Shown in pieces: positions 1-9,199 of a stretch of DNA of 64,000 nucleotides. The notes under the pieces are model-generated. The model saw only the letters and a program-made list of their open reading frames with translations. It had not been told where the DNA came from and made no database searches. The stretch is from Sediminicola sp963974715 (GTDB lineage: Bacteria > Bacteroidota > Bacteroidia > Flavobacteriales > Flavobacteriaceae), in the NCBI GenBank assembly GCA_963974715.1, contig CAXBDK010000003.1, positions 248,001 to 312,000 on the forward strand. The letters are read 5' to 3'. Every line of letters begins with the position of its first letter. Within the stretch, counting starts at the first letter, position 1. Both the position numbers and the translations under genes were made by a program.

Positions 1-1517
1 TAGCCGCCGCACAGCGCATCATGGACGATATTATTGACCTTGAGCTGGAAAAGGTGGACGCCATTTTGGAAAAAATAAAGGCAGATCCCGAAATGGAGGA
101 GGTAAAGGCGGTGGAATATGCATTATGGACCAAAATAAAGGAAAAGGCGCGACAAGGCCGCCGAACCGGCATAGGGATTACGGCGGAAGGGGATATGCTG
201 GCCGCCTTAGGACTGCGATATGGAAGCGATGAAGCCAATGCCTTTTCCGTAAACATCCATAAGACCTTATGTCTTGAAGCATACCGTGCCTCCGTTACCA
301 CCGCCAAGGAACGTGGGCCTTTTGAACTGTACGATTCCGAAAGGGAGCAAAACAACCCTCTTATACTTAGGATCAAGGAGGCGGACGAGAAACTGTACTA
401 TGAGATGCTGGAACACGGCCGTAGGAACATAGCCCTGCTTACCATAGCGCCAACCGGTACCACCAGCCTTATGACACAGACCACCTCTGGTATAGAGCCC
501 GTTTTCCTTCCCGTTTACAAACGCCGAAGAAAGGTGAACCCCAACGATAAGGAAGTAAGGGTCGATTTCGTGGATGAAGTGGGCGATTCCTGGGAAGAAT
601 ATGTGGTCTTTCACCATGGGTTCAAACATTGGATGGAAAAAAAGGGTTACGATCCGTCTAAAAACTATACCCCGGCGGAACTTGAAAACCTGGTACGGCT
701 CTCACCTTACCACAAGGCCACTTCCAACGATGTGGATTGGCTAAGCAAAATAAGGCTGCAGGGAGCTGTGCAAAAATGGGTGGACCATTCCATCAGCGTC
801 ACCATAAATTTGCCCAACGATGCGACCGAAGAATTGGTGGGACAACTCTATATGGAGGCATGGGAGACGGGATGTAAGGGCGTTACCGTATATAGGGACG
901 GCTCCCGATCGGGAGTTTTGATATCCAATGAACCCAAAAGTGACAGTAGTCTGGCACAGCCTACAGCCTTTTCCACCAAAAGGCCCCAAGTCTTGGAAGC
1001 GGATATTGTCAGGCTACAGAACAACAAGGAAAAATGGATCGCCTTTATTGGCATTATGGATGGCAGGCCCTATGAAATATTCACGGGAATGGCGGATGAT
1101 GAAGATGGCATACTCATTCCGCGCTGGGTAAACAATGGCCTCATCATCAAAAATAGGGATGCCAACGGTTCTTCCCGATACGATTTCCAATACACCAACA
1201 AAAGGGGGTATAAGACCACTATCGAGGGACTATCGCACAAATTCAACCCAGAATACTGGAATTACGCCAAATTGATATCCAGTACCCTTCGTCATGGCAT
1301 GCCCATCCATAAGGTGGTGGACCTCATCAACAGTCTGCAATTGGACAGCGAATCGATCAACACCTGGAAAAATGGTGTGGCCCGGGCCCTTAAACGTTAT
1401 GTGGCCGATGGGACGGAGGCGAAGGGACAGTGCTGCGGCAATTGCGGTTCCGAGAACCTTATCTATCAAGAAGGCTGTTTGGCCTGTAAGGATTGTGGCA
1501 ATTCCAAATGTGGGTAA
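1..1517 (+). CDS. nrdJ: Adenosylcobalamin-dependent (class II) ribonucleoside-diphosphate reductase, 3' part
   Basis: Makes deoxyribonucleotides using a B12-derived radical. The frame is open from the window edge, so the gene starts upstream; the first in-window ATG (21) is internal. The visible 500 residues hold the C-terminal part of the barrel (RTGIGITAEGDMLAALG, then the APTGTTS loop), a TSCPD-type region around residues 330-460 counted from that ATG, and a cysteine-rich tail (CCGNCG, then CLACKDCGNSKCG) of the kind that binds zinc or re-reduces the active site in class II enzymes. It stands alone, with no NrdB-type partner visible. Class assignment is from the TSCPD region and cysteine tail. 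The upstream half, with most catalytic cysteines, is outside the window. Confidence 0.88.
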   Translation, partial: AAAQRIMDDIIDLELEKVDAILEKIKADPEMEEVKAVEYALWTKIKEKARQGRRTGIGITAEGDMLAALGLRYGSDEANAFSVNIHKTLCLEAYRASVTTAKERGPFELYDSEREQNNPLILRIKEADEKLYYEMLEHGRRNIALLTIAPTGTTSLMTQTTSGIEPVFLPVYKRRRKVNPNDKEVRVDFVDEVGDSWEEYVVFHHGFKHWMEKKGYDPSKNYTPAELENLVRLSPYHKATSNDVDWLSKIRLQGAVQKWVDHSISVTINLPNDATEELVGQLYMEAWETGCKGVTVYRDGSRSGVLISNEPKSDSSLAQPTAFSTKRPQVLEADIVRLQNNKEKWIAFIGIMDGRPYEIFTGMADDEDGILIPRWVNNGLIIKNRDANGSSRYDFQYTNKRGYKTTIEGLSHKFNPEYWNYAKLISSTLRHGMPIHKVVDLINSLQLDSESINTWKNGVARALKRYVADGTEAKGQCCGNCGSENLIYQEGCLACKDCGNSKCG

Positions 1518-1657
1518 GGATCGTGCACGGAAAGATTTTTTCTCGGATGGCGTATTTTGGCCATAACTGCCGTTTTCTTTCTATTTTAGCTTTATAACAA
1601 AAAAGCGTCCATGGCAGCTGAGCTGGGATGGAATGCACCGTAACAAATTTTTGAACC

Positions 1658-2605
1658 GTGAAAAAGGTATACTGTATTGGGGAATTGCTGATAGATTTTG
1701 TGGCCGAAAAACAGGGCAGCGATCTTTCCAAAGCGAACGTCTTCACCAAAAAAGCCGGGGGTGCCCCGGCCAATGTGGCCTGTGCCATTGCAAAACTGGG
1801 AGGCGAAAGCGCTTTTGTGGGCAGTGTCGGAAAGGACCCCTTTGGCACCTTCCTGTTGGACATTTTAGAAGAACACCAGGTAGACATTTCTTTTGTACAG
1901 CGGTCCAAGACCTTTACCACTTTGGCCTTTGTTTCCCTCGCCGGGGATGGGGAAAGGGATTTTGTGTTCAGCCGTGGTGCGGACAGGGAGCTTTCCTACG
2001 ACCCTGGACTGAAGGAACATTTTAAGGGCAACATCCTTCACTTTGGGGCGGCAACGGCCCTTTTGGGCGGCCATTTGGAAGAAGCCTATAAACATTATTT
2101 TTTCGATGCCCTCTCAAAAGAGGCCTTTATCTGTTTCGACCCCAATTTTAGGGCAGACCTTTGGAAGGGCAATGAGGGGGAGTTTATCAAAAAATGCCTG
2201 CCTTTCATTGAAAAATCGGATCTGTGCAAGTTCAGTCTGGAGGAGGCCAAGTTGCTTTCCGGAAAAGGGGATCTGGAAGCGGCATGTAATTTTCTTCATA
2301 ACGTGGGCGCCAAGGCCCTCACCATTACCTTGGGGGGAGAGGGCACCTTCGTAAGCACTCCCATTGCCAAAACGCAGGTACCTTCGATCAAGGTAGTTCC
2401 GGTGGACACGACCGGTGCTGGCGACGCATTTATCGGATGTCTTTTGCAACAGCTGTCCTTATTGGAAAATACCGGTCGACTATTGGAAGATATGGGGCTT
2501 TTCACCTCCTTTGTAGCGGTGGCCAATAGGGCCGGGGCCATTACCACTACAAATTATGGCGCTATTCCCGCCCTACCCAGTGCTGGAGATCTGGATGTTA
2601 TTTAG
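1658..2605 (+). CDS. PfkB-family carbohydrate kinase (fructokinase-like)
   Basis: Cytosolic ATP-dependent sugar kinase of the ribokinase/PfkB fold. The N-terminal GELLIDF strand is followed by the substrate-side motif GGAPANVACAIAKLG (residues 34-48) and the C-terminal signature DTTGAGDAF (250-258), in which D256 is the expected catalytic base. The length of 315 residues is normal. The motif pattern fits fructokinases best, but substrate cannot be read from sequence. It follows the reductase by 140 bp and is convergent with the next gene, with only 7 bp between stops, so it is probably a single-gene unit. I found no clear promoter box in the 140-bp gap. Confidence 0.85.
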   Translation: MKKVYCIGELLIDFVAEKQGSDLSKANVFTKKAGGAPANVACAIAKLGGESAFVGSVGKDPFGTFLLDILEEHQVDISFVQRSKTFTTLAFVSLAGDGERDFVFSRGADRELSYDPGLKEHFKGNILHFGAATALLGGHLEEAYKHYFFDALSKEAFICFDPNFRADLWKGNEGEFIKKCLPFIEKSDLCKFSLEEAKLLSGKGDLEAACNFLHNVGAKALTITLGGEGTFVSTPIAKTQVPSIKVVPVDTTGAGDAFIGCLLQQLSLLENTGRLLEDMGLFTSFVAVANRAGAITTTNYGAIPALPSAGDLDVI

Positions 2606-2612
2606 ATGTTAT

Positions 2613-3749
2613 TTAATTGTATTTGACCTTTCGCAATATTCTCAGCGATTCCTTTAGCGATCTATAGGCCTCTTGGTCCGTCGCCTTAAGTTCCTCCCGC
2701 GCCCCCTCCATGATTTCCTTTGCTTCCTCAAAACCGTTCAGGTAGCAGATCAGGTAGGTGGCAGGAAGATTTTTAAGGTCTACCGTTTCATTGGGGGTCA
2801 GACCTATTTTCCGCTGGAGTTTTAATAAAAGGGCATTATTGGCATTAAAGATATGGTGAAGGGTTTTCCGATCGTAAAGGGGCGGTTCAAAGATGAGTTC
2901 GCTATTGATCTGATAGGTGCCATTGTCGGAAAAGGAAATGGACACCCTTTCCAAGGGATAATATTTTTGTTGGGACCCCAGGCCCAATTGTACGTATTCG
3001 GTAGTGGTAAAAGAATGTTCATCCACAAAAATGGCCACCTCGTCCAGGGCAGAATAAAATAGTTTTACCTGTTCGTTGATCAATTCCACGTCCACCCTCG
3101 AATAAAAGACCTCTCCCCTTACTTTTTTATGGGTGCCCGCCCAACAGACCACGAACTGTTCCTTAAATACTTTATAACTACTGGAGAGATCTTTGTGCCT
3201 GTTGTTGATAAAGTCGATCACCCCGTCCAAGGTAAGCTCTATATTGTTTCGTGCGTGCAGCTCCAAGGTGGCCACCGTTTCCGAGTTGATGTCCCTTAGG
3301 ACCACATTGTACGCCTTTGGCATACTGATACTGCCCTCCCTAAAAAAAACCGAACCTCCATAATATTTCCAAATGTTCTTCCTAAGTGAGCAGACCTTGC
3401 CATTAGATCGTATGGTCACAAGTCCCACCACTTTGCCTTCCGGCAAATGGGGAAAGGGAATATTCTCATAGGAGATGAGGGGCGGATTATCCAAATAGGC
3501 ATTGACCAAGTTTTGGATCTTGCTGTCATCAAAGAAATCCACCCCTACAATTTTGTTGTCCTCGTCCTGTACCCCTATCACAATAAAGGAATTATTGAAG
3601 GGATTGCTGTTGGCAAGGGCACATACATGTTTTAAAAATTTCCCCTTGCCTTCCCGCTGGCCTATGTCCACAAACCGCTTTTTGTCATAAAAACTGTTCT
3701 CATCGTTATGGGAGAGCAGATTTTTAACAAGAAGGCGTTTATTGATCAT
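2613..3749 (-). CDS. AlbA_2 (Schlafen-AAA_4-like) putative DNA-binding domain protein
   Basis: Residues about 15-140 carry the AlbA_2 pattern: an acidic/basic start, LKHVCALANSNPFNNSFIVIGV, then a GxV strand and NPP(L/I)xYE. This fold was formerly called divergent AAA_4 and occurs in Schlafen-like proteins and bacterial regulators; binding to nucleic acid is a family expectation, not shown here. The C-terminal 230 residues are not recognised and lack a visible winged-helix HATPase-type module. The start overlaps the stop of the upstream SDR gene by 4 bp, so it is translationally coupled to it and is the last gene of a three-gene minus-strand run. Function unknown. Confidence 0.72.
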   Translation of the reverse strand: MINKRLLVKNLLSHNDENSFYDKKRFVDIGQREGKGKFLKHVCALANSNPFNNSFIVIGVQDEDNKIVGVDFFDDSKIQNLVNAYLDNPPLISYENIPFPHLPEGKVVGLVTIRSNGKVCSLRKNIWKYYGGSVFFREGSISMPKAYNVVLRDINSETVATLELHARNNIELTLDGVIDFINNRHKDLSSSYKVFKEQFVVCWAGTHKKVRGEVFYSRVDVELINEQVKLFYSALDEVAIFVDEHSFTTTEYVQLGLGSQQKYYPLERVSISFSDNGTYQINSELIFEPPLYDRKTLHHIFNANNALLLKLQRKIGLTPNETVDLKNLPATYLICYLNGFEEAKEIMEGAREELKATDQEAYRSLKESLRILRKVKYN

Positions 3750-4504
3750 CCCTTTTTATTGACTAGGTAGTTACTGGCTTGGGCCGTGGGCAATAGCAGT
3801 AGGTCCGCAATGTTCACGTGGTACGGCCTGGTGACCACAAAAAGCAGGACATCCGCAACATCACTGGCCTCCAGTGGAAGGAAGCCTTTATAAACGTTGT
3901 CGGCCCGTTGGGTATCCCCTTTAAACCGCACATTGCTAAATTCGGTGCGCACCATCCCCGGATTTACGGCCCCCACCTTTATCCCATAGGGATTCAGGTC
4001 CAACCGCATTCCCTTGGCAAGGGCATCCACCGCATGTTTACTAGCGCAATATACATTCCCGTTGGGGTATACCTCCTTTCCCGCCGTAGAGCCAATATGT
4101 ATGATATGCCCCGATTTTCTGGAAACCATCTGCGGAATTATCGCTTTGGAAACATATAAAAGTCCTTTTACATTGATATCCAGCATGGCATCCCAATCAT
4201 CCGTATTTCCTTCATGGATAGGCTCCATCCCATGCGCATTTCCGGCATTGTTGATCAGCATATCAACTTGCGAAAAAGAGGGCGGAAGGGATTTTATGGC
4301 GGATGTAACGGCTTCTTTATTACGAACATCAAAACAGAGGGTATGCACCCTTACCCGCTTTTCCAGTTCGGCCTTTAGATCGTCCAATTTTTCCTGTCTC
4401 CTTCCACATAACACCAAATCGATTGAATTGGCGGCAAAGAGTCGGGCCGTGGCCTCCCCTATCCCACTACTGGCGCCTGTGATCAATGCCAATTTATTTT
4501 CCAT
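3746..4504 (-). CDS. SDR-family NAD(P)-dependent oxidoreductase (YdfG-like)
   Basis: Classical short-chain dehydrogenase of 252 residues. The cofactor loop is ITGASSGIGEATARL near the N-terminus, followed by NNAGNAHG and the catalytic YCASK motif (YxxxK). Its sequence most resembles the YdfG/serine 3-dehydrogenase group, which reduces 3-hydroxy acids and semialdehydes, but the substrate is uncertain. It lies 34 bp downstream of the aldo/keto reductase and overlaps the AlbA_2 gene by 4 bp, forming a compact minus-strand operon of two oxidoreductases plus a putative DNA-binding protein. Confidence 0.88.
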   Translation of the reverse strand: MENKLALITGASSGIGEATARLFAANSIDLVLCGRRQEKLDDLKAELEKRVRVHTLCFDVRNKEAVTSAIKSLPPSFSQVDMLINNAGNAHGMEPIHEGNTDDWDAMLDINVKGLLYVSKAIIPQMVSRKSGHIIHIGSTAGKEVYPNGNVYCASKHAVDALAKGMRLDLNPYGIKVGAVNPGMVRTEFSNVRFKGDTQRADNVYKGFLPLEASDVADVLLFVVTRPYHVNIADLLLLPTAQASNYLVNKKG

Positions 4505-4538
4505 GTCCTGTTATATTTTGGCCGTTTATTATTTTGCC

Positions 4539-5414
4539 CTATGGCACTTCATGACCTTGTTCGGCAGCCAAAAGGGCAAACCAATCTGTCGTCTCCATCT
4601 TTATTTTCAAGGCGTTCCCAGCATCGGTCAATCGTTCCTTGGAGGCCGTCCCCACCACGGGGTATACCTTGGCAGGGTGCCTCAGGATCCATGACAGCAA
4701 CAACTGGTCCTCTGTAGCGCCATATTTGCTAGTAAGTTTCAAAAGTACCTTCCGTATCCGCTCCCTACGGGTATCTTCCGTCCGGAAATAAGACCCCAAT
4801 GGGCTCCAAGCCATCGCCGCAGCCCCAGAAACCAGAACAGCGTCCAAACTACCATTGTACATAGCGGCATTTTCGGTAAGGGAAAATTCCAACTGGTTGG
4901 CGCTTATGGGAATGACAGACTCTAAAAGTGCCATTTGGGATGGGGTAAAATTGGAGACCCCGAACTCCCTGATCTTACCTTGCTTCTGCAGTTCTAGTAT
5001 GGCCTCTGCAATTTCGTGGGGATCCATAAGCGGACTGGGGCGATGTAAAAGAAACAGGTCCAGATAATCCGTTCCAAGGCATTCCAGTGACCTTTCCGCC
5101 GACCGTATAATATACTCCCTGGAATACTCGTAATATTTTAAAGGGTTCCTTCTGGCTCCGCCCAAAAGTTGGATGCCGCATTTACTGATCAGCTGTATCC
5201 CTTCCCTTTTCAGGCCACTGTCCAATAGGGCCTTTCCAAATTCACCTTCGTTGGTGTAATCCCCATAGATATCGGCATGGTCAAAAGTAGTGATGCCATT
5301 ATGGAGGCAATGTTCCAAAAGGCCGGCCATTTGGGAAGTGGAAAGCCCTTTTCCCCAGCTGCCCCAACCCATGGTTCCAGCAATAATTTTGGAATAACAA
5401 ATGGAATTTTTCAT
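4539..5414 (-). CDS. Aldo/keto reductase (YdhF-like)
   Basis: NADPH-dependent TIM-barrel oxidoreductase of 291 residues. The catalytic set is visible: D45 in FDHADIYG, Y50, K78 in LISKCG, and the histidine of LFLLHRPSP. GVSNF and the late VVGTAS cofactor loop follow. The arrangement fits the YdhF/COG4989 group of broad-specificity reductases. It is first in the minus-strand run with the SDR and AlbA_2 genes. The 159 bp to the divergent MoxR gene must hold both promoters, but I saw no full TAnnTTTG box there. Confidence 0.87.
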   Translation of the reverse strand: MKNSICYSKIIAGTMGWGSWGKGLSTSQMAGLLEHCLHNGITTFDHADIYGDYTNEGEFGKALLDSGLKREGIQLISKCGIQLLGGARRNPLKYYEYSREYIIRSAERSLECLGTDYLDLFLLHRPSPLMDPHEIAEAILELQKQGKIREFGVSNFTPSQMALLESVIPISANQLEFSLTENAAMYNGSLDAVLVSGAAAMAWSPLGSYFRTEDTRRERIRKVLLKLTSKYGATEDQLLLSWILRHPAKVYPVVGTASKERLTDAGNALKIKMETTDWFALLAAEQGHEVP

Positions 5415-5573
5415 AGGTGGGTGAATTTAGAAAATAATTCCCTTAAATACTTCATAAAAATATAGGGTATCCATAACTTTTAACCAATCATTAACAAGCA
5501 TTAAATAAATAAATCTTCAATTTGCGGCATATTTAATCCCTATTTTTACGCAGGTATTAATCAAAAAAAGTTT

Positions 5574-6575
5574 ATGGAAGAAAATACTATTGTTGATATC
5601 AGTGCGGTGAATGAGAAGATTGCGAAAGAAAGCGCTTTTATCGACCTGCTCATGTTGGAAATGAACAAGGTGATCGTAGGTCAGAAATATATGGTCGAAC
5701 GATTGTTGATAGGGCTTCTTGGACAGGGACATATCCTATTGGAGGGGGTTCCGGGCTTGGCAAAGACCTTGGCGATAAACACCTTGGCAAAAGCGGTCCA
5801 CGGTAGTTTCAGCAGGATACAGTTTACACCGGACCTATTGCCTGCCGATGTGGTGGGCACCATGATCTACAATATGAAGGTCAATGATTTTTCCATTAAA
5901 AAAGGACCCATTTTTGCCAATTTTGTACTGGCGGATGAGATAAACCGTGCCCCTGCCAAGGTTCAATCGGCACTTTTGGAGGCCATGCAGGAAAAACAAG
6001 TGACCATTGGGGACAAAACCTTTATTTTGGACCGTCCATTTTTGGTGATGGCCACCCAGAACCCTGTAGAACAGGAAGGTACCTATCCCCTACCGGAAGC
6101 CCAAGTAGACCGGTTTATGTTGAAGACCGTGATCGACTACCCCAAACTGAACGAGGAACAGCTTATCATGCGCCAAAACCTTAAAGGTTCCTATGAAAAT
6201 GTAAACGCCGTTGTTTCCGTAGACCAGATTCTTTCTGCCCAAAAGGCGGTGCGTGAGGTCTACATGGACGAAAAAATAGAAAAGTACATTTTGGATATCG
6301 TCTTTGCGACCCGTTATCCCGAAAAATACAAACTTGAAAATCTAAAGCCCTTGATCAATTTTGGCGCTTCCCCCCGTGGTAGCATCAATTTGGCCAATGC
6401 GGCCAAATGTTACGCCTTTATCAAAAGAAGGGGATATGTTGTGCCAGAGGATGTACGCGCCGTAGTCCACGATGTCCTCAGACATCGAATTGGCATTACC
6501 TATGAAGCAGAAGCAGAAAACGTTACTTCCGTAGAGATCATCAACAAGATCGTCAATGAAATTGAAGTGCCATAG
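5574..6575 (+). CDS. MoxR-family AAA+ ATPase
   Basis: AAA+ chaperone-type ATPase that, in the family, works with von Willebrand A (VWA) proteins to assemble or regulate membrane or secreted complexes. Walker A is GVPGLAKT at residues 58-65 and Walker B is LADEIN at 119-124, followed by RAPAKVQSALLEAMQE, the MoxR signature. ATQNPVEQEG (sensor 1) and the C-terminal lid are present, and the length of 333 residues is typical. It heads the Bat-type cluster: DUF58 starts 87 bp downstream, then six more genes in the same direction. Confidence 0.93.
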   Translation: MEENTIVDISAVNEKIAKESAFIDLLMLEMNKVIVGQKYMVERLLIGLLGQGHILLEGVPGLAKTLAINTLAKAVHGSFSRIQFTPDLLPADVVGTMIYNMKVNDFSIKKGPIFANFVLADEINRAPAKVQSALLEAMQEKQVTIGDKTFILDRPFLVMATQNPVEQEGTYPLPEAQVDRFMLKTVIDYPKLNEEQLIMRQNLKGSYENVNAVVSVDQILSAQKAVREVYMDEKIEKYILDIVFATRYPEKYKLENLKPLINFGASPRGSINLANAAKCYAFIKRRGYVVPEDVRAVVHDVLRHRIGITYEAEAENVTSVEIINKIVNEIEVP

Positions 6576-6662
6576 TGCCTTGCCCATAGTTTCTAGTTTT
6601 AAAAGACACCGACCTTAAACTGGAACCGTTCCCCCTATGGGAACAAAAAGCTAATTTGGCCA

Positions 6663-7529
6663 ATGGATACGAAAGAACTACTCAAAAAAGTACGTAAAAT
6701 TGAAATAAAGACCAGGCGTCTTTCAGACCATATCTTTGGTGGGGAATACCATTCCACCTTTAAGGGAAGGGGCATGACCTTCAGCGAGGTAAGGCAGTAT
6801 CAATTTGGGGACGATGTTAGGTCCATAGACTGGAACGTTACCGCACGGTACAACGAACCATTTGTAAAGGTCTTCGAAGAGGAACGGGAACTGACCATGA
6901 TGCTCGTTGTGGATGTGAGTGCCTCCGAGTATTTTGGCACCACCAACCAGTTCAAAAAGGAGGTGATCACAGAAATTTCGGCCACATTGGCCTTTTCGGC
7001 CCTTCAGAACAATGATAAGGTGGGCCTAATCCTTTTTTCCGATGAAATAGAACTTTTCATACCCCCTAAAAAGGGGAAGACCCATGTATTGCGCATTATC
7101 AGGGAATTGTTGGAATTTGAGCCAAAAAGTCAAAAAACCAGCCTTTCCGTAGCCCTAAAATACCTTACCAACGTAATGAAGAAGAAGGCCATTGTCTTTG
7201 TTCTTTCCGATTTTATGGATGATGGGTACCAGCAGACATTGCGGATTACCGGCAAGAAACACGATGTGACCGGGATACGGATCTTTGACGAACGGGAAGA
7301 GAACATTCCCAATCTTGGAATGGTCCAAATGTTGGACGCCGAAACCGGGGACGTACGATTGGTGAACACCCAATCCAAGAAGGTCAGGTTGGCGTACGGG
7401 AAATTCAACAGAGAAAGGGTAGCCTATTTTGTGGATACCTTTACCAAATCCGGATGTGGTGTGTTGAGTTCCAGGGTAGATGAAAGTTATGTAAAGAAAT
7501 TATTGGGCTATTTTAAGCGAAGGGGATAA
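6663..7529 (+). CDS. DUF58 domain protein of the MoxR-Bat cluster
   Basis: 288 residues. The DUF58 core is clear: GMTFSEVRQYQFGDDVRSID at 37-56, then WNVTARYNEPFVKVFEEER. A VWA-like strand ends in DVSAS (84-88), a MIDAS-type metal-binding motif. No membrane segment is visible, unlike many DUF58 proteins, so it is probably cytosolic and pairs with the preceding MoxR ATPase. It is followed 8 bp later by the next gene, which indicates cotranscription. The biochemical role of DUF58 is unknown. Confidence 0.88.
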   Translation: MDTKELLKKVRKIEIKTRRLSDHIFGGEYHSTFKGRGMTFSEVRQYQFGDDVRSIDWNVTARYNEPFVKVFEEERELTMMLVVDVSASEYFGTTNQFKKEVITEISATLAFSALQNNDKVGLILFSDEIELFIPPKKGKTHVLRIIRELLEFEPKSQKTSLSVALKYLTNVMKKKAIVFVLSDFMDDGYQQTLRITGKKHDVTGIRIFDEREENIPNLGMVQMLDAETGDVRLVNTQSKKVRLAYGKFNRERVAYFVDTFTKSGCGVLSSRVDESYVKKLLGYFKRRG

Positions 7530-7537
7530 CAGTACCT

Positions 7538-9199
7538 ATGGGAAAATTTAAGATCAAGAACACTTTATTTGCACATATCCATATCCTCAAAAAGGGATGG
7601 GCCCTGCTATGCCTATTCCCCTGCCTGGCGCTCGCACAAAAGGCACCCTCCGTGACCTCAATAGTGGATACCACTTCCATCAAAATAGGGGAACAGATAA
7701 AGTTTACCGTACAAGTGGAAGCAGATTCCACCTCCGTTGTAACCTTTCCTGAAGCTCCGTCATTTGCCCCGCTGGAAATGGTGGAAGCGTTAAAAACGGA
7801 TACGGTAAGGAAACGGGACAGGATAGCGCTCCAAAAAATATATGCCCTTACCCAATTCGATTCTGGTTCCTATACCCTGCCCCGCCAAAAAATATTGGTG
7901 GACGACAGAACCTTTTTTACGGACTCGGTACAAGTAGGGGTGGCCACCGTGCCCGTAGATACCCTTGCCCAAAAAATGTACGACATAAAACCCCTTTTGG
8001 TGGTGGAAAAGAGCAACCTGGGGCTTTGGCTTACCATTTTATACATTATTTTGGGACTGGTAGTGATCGGCGGACTGGTCTTTTGGTTTTTTATCCGAAA
8101 GAAGCCGCTTACGGAAAAAGAGAAAGAAGCTCTGTTGCCTCCCTATGATAGGGCGCTTTTGGAGCTAAAACGACTGGAAAATTCCAAATATATCATTCAG
8201 GACGAGTACAAACAGTACTATTCCGAACTCACTACCATAGTGCGTTCCTATCTAGAGGAGGATGTGCACGTACATGCCCTGGAAAGCACAACGGACCAAC
8301 TGATCGAAAGGTTGGAGCTGCTTAGGGATGCCGGCGAGCTAAAATTGGACAACGAAACCATCGGTCAATTTAAAAAGGTCCTTCAGACCGCAGATCTGGT
8401 TAAGTTTGCCCGGTCCAGACCGGAGATGTCAGCTGCGGAAATGGACAGGAAAGCCGTAGAACAAATAGTGATCAAGACCAAGGAGGCACTCCCTGAACCG
8501 GATGAGGAGGAATTGATGTTGAACGAAGCATACCTGGAAGAACTTGCCCATAGGAAACAACGCAAAAAATGGCTCATGGCGGCGGCCATTTTCTCCGGGG
8601 TCCTTCTGGTCTCCACCACTGTTGCCATCGCTTATTATGGCTTTGGCTACGTTAAGGATACCGTCCTTGGACATCCCACAAAGGAACTTTTGGAGGGGGA
8701 ATGGGTAAGGAGCACTTATGGCTATCCCCCAATATCTTTGGAGACCCCTAAGGTCCTGCTGCGCCAAGAGGTAAAACTGCCACCGGAAACCAAGGCAGTT
8801 GTGAAGGATATGGCCTCCTTTATGTACAGGAGCTCCATAGGCCTCTTTACGGTGGGGACCACGTCTGTCATATTCAACTCCCCGGACGCCGAACCGGATA
8901 TTGAAGCTTCCTTGGAACAGATATTTAAAAGCTTTGAAGCGCAGGGCGCCAAGAACATGACTACCAAACAGGAAGAATTTACCACTGTGTCCGGAACCGT
9001 TGGGCTCAAAATATACGGTAGTGGAAAATTTCAGGTTCCCGAATCCGCGGAAGCCGTCAACGGAAAATATCTTATTTTAAATTTTGGCGGCAAAGGGTTC
9101 CAACAGCAGTTGATCATGACATGGCTGGAAGGGGACGAATATGCGGAACGGATTGTCGATAGGATCGTACATTCGGTGGAAGTAAAAACAGGATCATAG
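7538..9199 (+). CDS. BatD/DUF4381-like membrane protein of the Bat operon
   Basis: 553 residues. A signal peptide ends near LALAQ (about residue 34). A beta-rich periplasmic part like the N-terminus of BatD follows (TSIKIGEQIKFTVQVEAD), then a membrane helix (LWLTILYIILGLVVIGGLVF, about 166-185) and a cytoplasmic helical region typical of DUF4381. A second membrane helix lies near residues 345-368, and the final 180 residues form an unrecognised globular part. It probably tethers VWA proteins to the membrane. The stop codon abuts the next ATG directly. Family naming is tentative; the operon context is firm. Confidence 0.72.
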   Translation: MGKFKIKNTLFAHIHILKKGWALLCLFPCLALAQKAPSVTSIVDTTSIKIGEQIKFTVQVEADSTSVVTFPEAPSFAPLEMVEALKTDTVRKRDRIALQKIYALTQFDSGSYTLPRQKILVDDRTFFTDSVQVGVATVPVDTLAQKMYDIKPLLVVEKSNLGLWLTILYIILGLVVIGGLVFWFFIRKKPLTEKEKEALLPPYDRALLELKRLENSKYIIQDEYKQYYSELTTIVRSYLEEDVHVHALESTTDQLIERLELLRDAGELKLDNETIGQFKKVLQTADLVKFARSRPEMSAAEMDRKAVEQIVIKTKEALPEPDEEELMLNEAYLEELAHRKQRKKWLMAAAIFSGVLLVSTTVAIAYYGFGYVKDTVLGHPTKELLEGEWVRSTYGYPPISLETPKVLLRQEVKLPPETKAVVKDMASFMYRSSIGLFTVGTTSVIFNSPDAEPDIEASLEQIFKSFEAQGAKNMTTKQEEFTTVSGTVGLKIYGSGKFQVPESAEAVNGKYLILNFGGKGFQQQLIMTWLEGDEYAERIVDRIVHSVEVKTGS

